64,000 nucleotides of DNA from Gentiana macrophylla (lineage: Eukaryota > Streptophyta > Magnoliopsida > Gentianales > Gentianaceae), in assembly GCA_026214975.1 (NCBI GenBank), contig CM047806.1:6919822-6983821 (forward strand). Direction: 5' to 3'. Below the pieces are notes generated by a model, which made no database searches, was not told the DNA's origin, and was given only the letters and a program-made list of their open reading frames with translations. The translations under genes were made by a program, and so were the position numbers. Shown here in pieces: positions 61,441 to 64,000 of this stretch. The number at the start of each line of letters is the position of its first letter. The stretch's first letter is position 1.

Positions 61441-61778
61441 AATTCCCACATTGGGAAGTTGTGATTGTTTCACCCGCCTTGTTAAGAGATGGATATCCCT
61501 CACCTCATAACCTATGTTTTGGGGATAATGCCCTACTCTTATATGGTTTGGGCTAGATTTTTACATGGTATCGAGCCACCCTGTATTGTGCAAGTGTTGG
61601 GCCTCTTTGTTGGCCTTAAGAGTGTCTCTAGGCCCACACTTGAGGGGCGTGTTAAAGTGTCCCACATTGGGAAGTTGTGATTGTTTCACCCACCATATTA
61701 AGAGATGGATTTCCTCACCTCATAACCTAGGTTTTGGGGATGAGGCCTACTCTTATATGGTTTGGGCCTAGATTTTCT
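61441..61778 (+). mobile_element. TRIM (miniature LTR retrotransposon), arm B
   Basis: Inverted copy of 12764-13101: direct repeats at about 61441-61565 and 61650-61778. TTTTACATGGTATCGAGCC holds the primer-binding site with one base lost compared with arm A. TTGAGGGGCG is the polypurine tract. Confidence 0.87.
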
Positions 61779-62400
61779 TCAATCTGCTGATATTGTTCTT
61801 GTGTCACTGGAGCTTTGGGATTTTTCACTGAATCCTTGTTGCTAACCTCAGATCCTTCCATATCAAATGAAGAAACATTGTTTGCAAAAGATCTTCCTCT
61901 TCCCCTTCCCCTGAAATTTGCAGGGTATCCTTGCTTCTTGTAACATCTATCAATGGTATTTCCAGTCATTCCACAATGTGTGCATTGAGGCTTCTTGTTA
62001 CCATTATTGTAACTTTTCCTAAAATTTCCATTCTGTCCATGTGCCATTAAGGCTTCCTTTTCACCAGGATTAGAATTAGCATAACCAAGAACTGAACTAG
62101 CAGAATGCACACCAGTATTCAGATGATGTCTTTCTTGTTTCAAAGCCATAGAGAACACATTCTTCATAGAAGATAATGGTGTAATCATCAGTACCTGAGA
62201 TTTCATAGTAGAAAAGCTATTATTCAGGCCCTTTACAAATCGAATCACATGATGTTTCTTATTGTGATCTCTATACCACTGTTGGCCACACGGACAAGTT
62301 GGAGGAGTAAGATCAAACAATTGATGCCACAAGATCTTCAACTTTGCAAAATACTCTGAAACTGATAGATCTCCTTGCTTCATATTCTAAATTTATTCCA
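61779..62400 (-). pseudogene. Copia gag remnant (arm B)
   Basis: Open from 62383 (MKQGDLSVSEYFAKLKILWH) through the knuckle CTHCGMTGNTIDRC to the TRIM border. Unlike arm A it reads Gln at the position of the arm A stop (about 62035). Upstream stops near 62395 and 62465 are shared with arm A. The knuckle His is Asn in both arms. Confidence 0.88.
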
Positions 62401-62629
62401 TCATATCTGACAAACGATATGTATCACCACTACCATACCTCTCCTCAAGATCATCCCATACTTATTTGGCAGTCCTATAGCACATAACACTTTGTGCTAT
62501 GTGTTTAGACACTGAATTAGAAATCCATGCTTTAATCATACTATTATTTTGATTCCATAAACCAAGATTTCAATCTCCAAGAACATAAGCAGAATTTCAA
62601 ATATGACAAAAGTAGGAAAAACGATTGAA

Positions 62630-62806
62630 GAAAGAAGATAAAGTTTTCATTGATGAAAACTGAATTAACCTTTACTACTATTGACACTATATATACATGA
62701 TTGCAACACCTAATTGCTGTTTAGGTTTGTTACAACTACCCAATTAGACAATAACCGACTTAACCGTTTATTGTCCCCAGTGTTTGTAAAAAGGCCACAA
62801 AGGCAG
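62630..62806 (-). repeat. Copia LTR part, outer end of arm B
   Basis: Inverted counterpart of 11732-11910. It is cut at GGCAG (62802-62806), where the next LTR begins. The missing outer 70 or so bases of this LTR are expected beyond the inserted element. Confidence 0.8.
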
Positions 62807-63328
62807 TGACGGGACCGTTTCCGTCAGGTAGTTTGGAAGGAAGACTTGGACGTGGGATATCTGGCCTCTTCGTGGTGCTCCGATCAATGAGGTTATCGCC
62901 GTCGGACGGTGGCGTTTATCGACATCGGTGATGAGCTCACGGTGGTAATATGAAAACAATAAATATGAGAGAGAGAGAGGGAACAGTGCTAATAGAAATA
63001 AATGCGCTAAAAAGCCTCCTTTTTTTTATTAATGTCACAGTGGGGGTATTTATAGGAAAGGATAAAGCTGTAAAAGACTACTCGTGCTAGCGGCGCCGAT
63101 GCCCGACAGATGGCAGTTGGCCTCGCACTCTATCTAAGCTTATGAACTTTCCATTAACTAATATTCTCATAGAAATGGGTCCGCAGTGCTGCGGTGCGGC
63201 CCCCTTATGCTTATGAGGATGGCGGGATGGCCATCCTGTTGGCGACGTCGCGCGCTTATGCTCAGGGAAAGAGTTTGACTTATGTTCTCAGACGAGTTGA
63301 CCGGGGATAATGGGACCGTGTCAGGTTC
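62807..63328 (-). mobile_element. 3' LTR of an LTR retrotransposon leaving the window
   Basis: It begins TGACGGGACC and ends GGGACCGTGTCA, inverted TG...CA termini about 522 bp apart. On the minus strand a purine-rich AGTAGGGGGCC lies just upstream of the LTR. A TATTTATAGG box at about 63048 and a short GA repeat lie inside. It starts at the first base after the homology of arm B, which suggests it inserted there. Confidence 0.65.
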
Positions 63329-64000
63329 CGTATCATCAATGGCCCCCTACTCTGCGGCGGAAATTTGTTGCGGCGTAGAGTAGTATACCGGTCGAGGAGT
63401 CTCCGTAGTCGAACACTCTTGGAAGACAAAAGTTGAGCGGACTCAGGATTAGGGATACAAACTCGTAGAGCCTCATCAAAACCTTTCTTAAGAAAAACCC
63501 AGTGGGAAAAAATCTTAAGCAAGGAAAAGAGTACTCTCTGTTTGTATCGAAAATCTCCGAACCGCTCCTTCGAGGCGGCGGGGGGTTGCGACATGAAGTT
63601 GATGCAACATATCCCGGCGCGCCGTGAAGTTGAAGCTATCTGAAAGGCTTGCCAATCACTACAAGCGGGTTTCCTCCTCCTAGTACCGTTAGTGGTGATG
63701 CAGAGTCGTCGTCGCGCGCTCGGTAGCTCGCGATCGATCGCGCAAAGCAACAAGGGATCTGACCTACCAGGCCGCCCCTTTTCAGATATAGGAAGCGATC
63801 TTCTCTCATCCGGCGGCCTACCAGGTCGTCTTCCCCTCATATAGGAAGCGATCCTCTCTCATCTTGGATCTCAGCTTGCGGACTCGGTGATTGTAAGGGG
63901 CCCAATTCTGGTGAAAGACGCTTTGCCATTCTTCCCAGACAGCGTCGACCATGGCCCCCTGGCAGTTTCCATTCCGGACTAGACGCACAAACTTTTTGAA
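63329..64000 (-). mobile_element. Internal region of the same LTR element, non-coding part
   Basis: A minus-strand ORF at 63840-63280 crosses the LTR border and has no domain I recognise. Words such as AAAACCCAGTGGGAAAAAAT resemble the 3' spacer of plant gypsy (Tat-like) elements. Classification is weak because the coding region is beyond the right edge. Confidence 0.45.

Noticed and set aside
63280..63840. 186-codon ORF as a gene at the right edge
   Set aside because: It crosses the LTR border of a retroelement and has no domain. Arg/Ser-rich chance ORF in GC-rich DNA is more likely.

Overview
This is nuclear DNA of a flowering plant, most likely a eudicot. It is AT-rich and dominated by plant transposable elements. 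It holds one multi-exon plant gene with GT-AG introns, plus fragments of plant nuclear and plastid genes. I cannot name the species.

Layout. 1-5783: broken Ty1/copia element, interrupted by a 1.6 kb insertion. 5784-10340: AT-rich DNA with a 70-bp tandem repeat, a duplicated 3' end of the DGK gene, a copia scrap, small MITE-like repeats and two unassigned exon-like segments. 10341-11913: copia tails and LTRs. 11732-20834: arm A of a large inverted repeat. 20835-25347: non-autonomous Helitron carrying a RING E3-ligase fragment. 25348-35021: two solo LTRs, MITEs, a complete non-autonomous CACTA element and AT-rich spacer. 35260-40176 (minus): the only gene that looks intact, a DGK5-type diacylglycerol kinase with 12 exons. 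41807-51811 (minus): near full-length Ty3/gypsy element of Tat type with a second RNase H and an antisense ORF. 52191-53721: AT-rich DNA with two minisatellites. 53722-62806: arm B of the inverted repeat. 62807-64000: 3' LTR and start of another LTR element that leaves the window.

The most unusual structure is the pair of inverted arms, about 9.1 kb each and 32.9 kb apart. Each arm carries copia LTR and gag, then a TRIM element, then a tandem array of about 4.2 chimeric units, then copia RT/RNase H and an LTR. Each unit is a head-to-head fusion of the N-terminal half of a DEG7-like protease and the start of a TIM9-like mitochondrial chaperone. One unit holds a patchwork of plastid psbN and psbC. 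Another holds a hAT MITE with an 8-bp target duplication. These nested insertions occur in both arms, so the array was built before it was duplicated. A Helitron abuts the inner end of arm A only and an LTR element abuts the outer end of arm B only, so the arms are distinct loci.

Functionally, only the DGK-like gene looks expressible as a normal protein. The rest is mobile-element sequence or gene debris. The inverted arms could give sense and antisense RNA for DEG7 and TIM9, but that is inference. Many reading frames are broken by single-base indels; some may be sequencing error.
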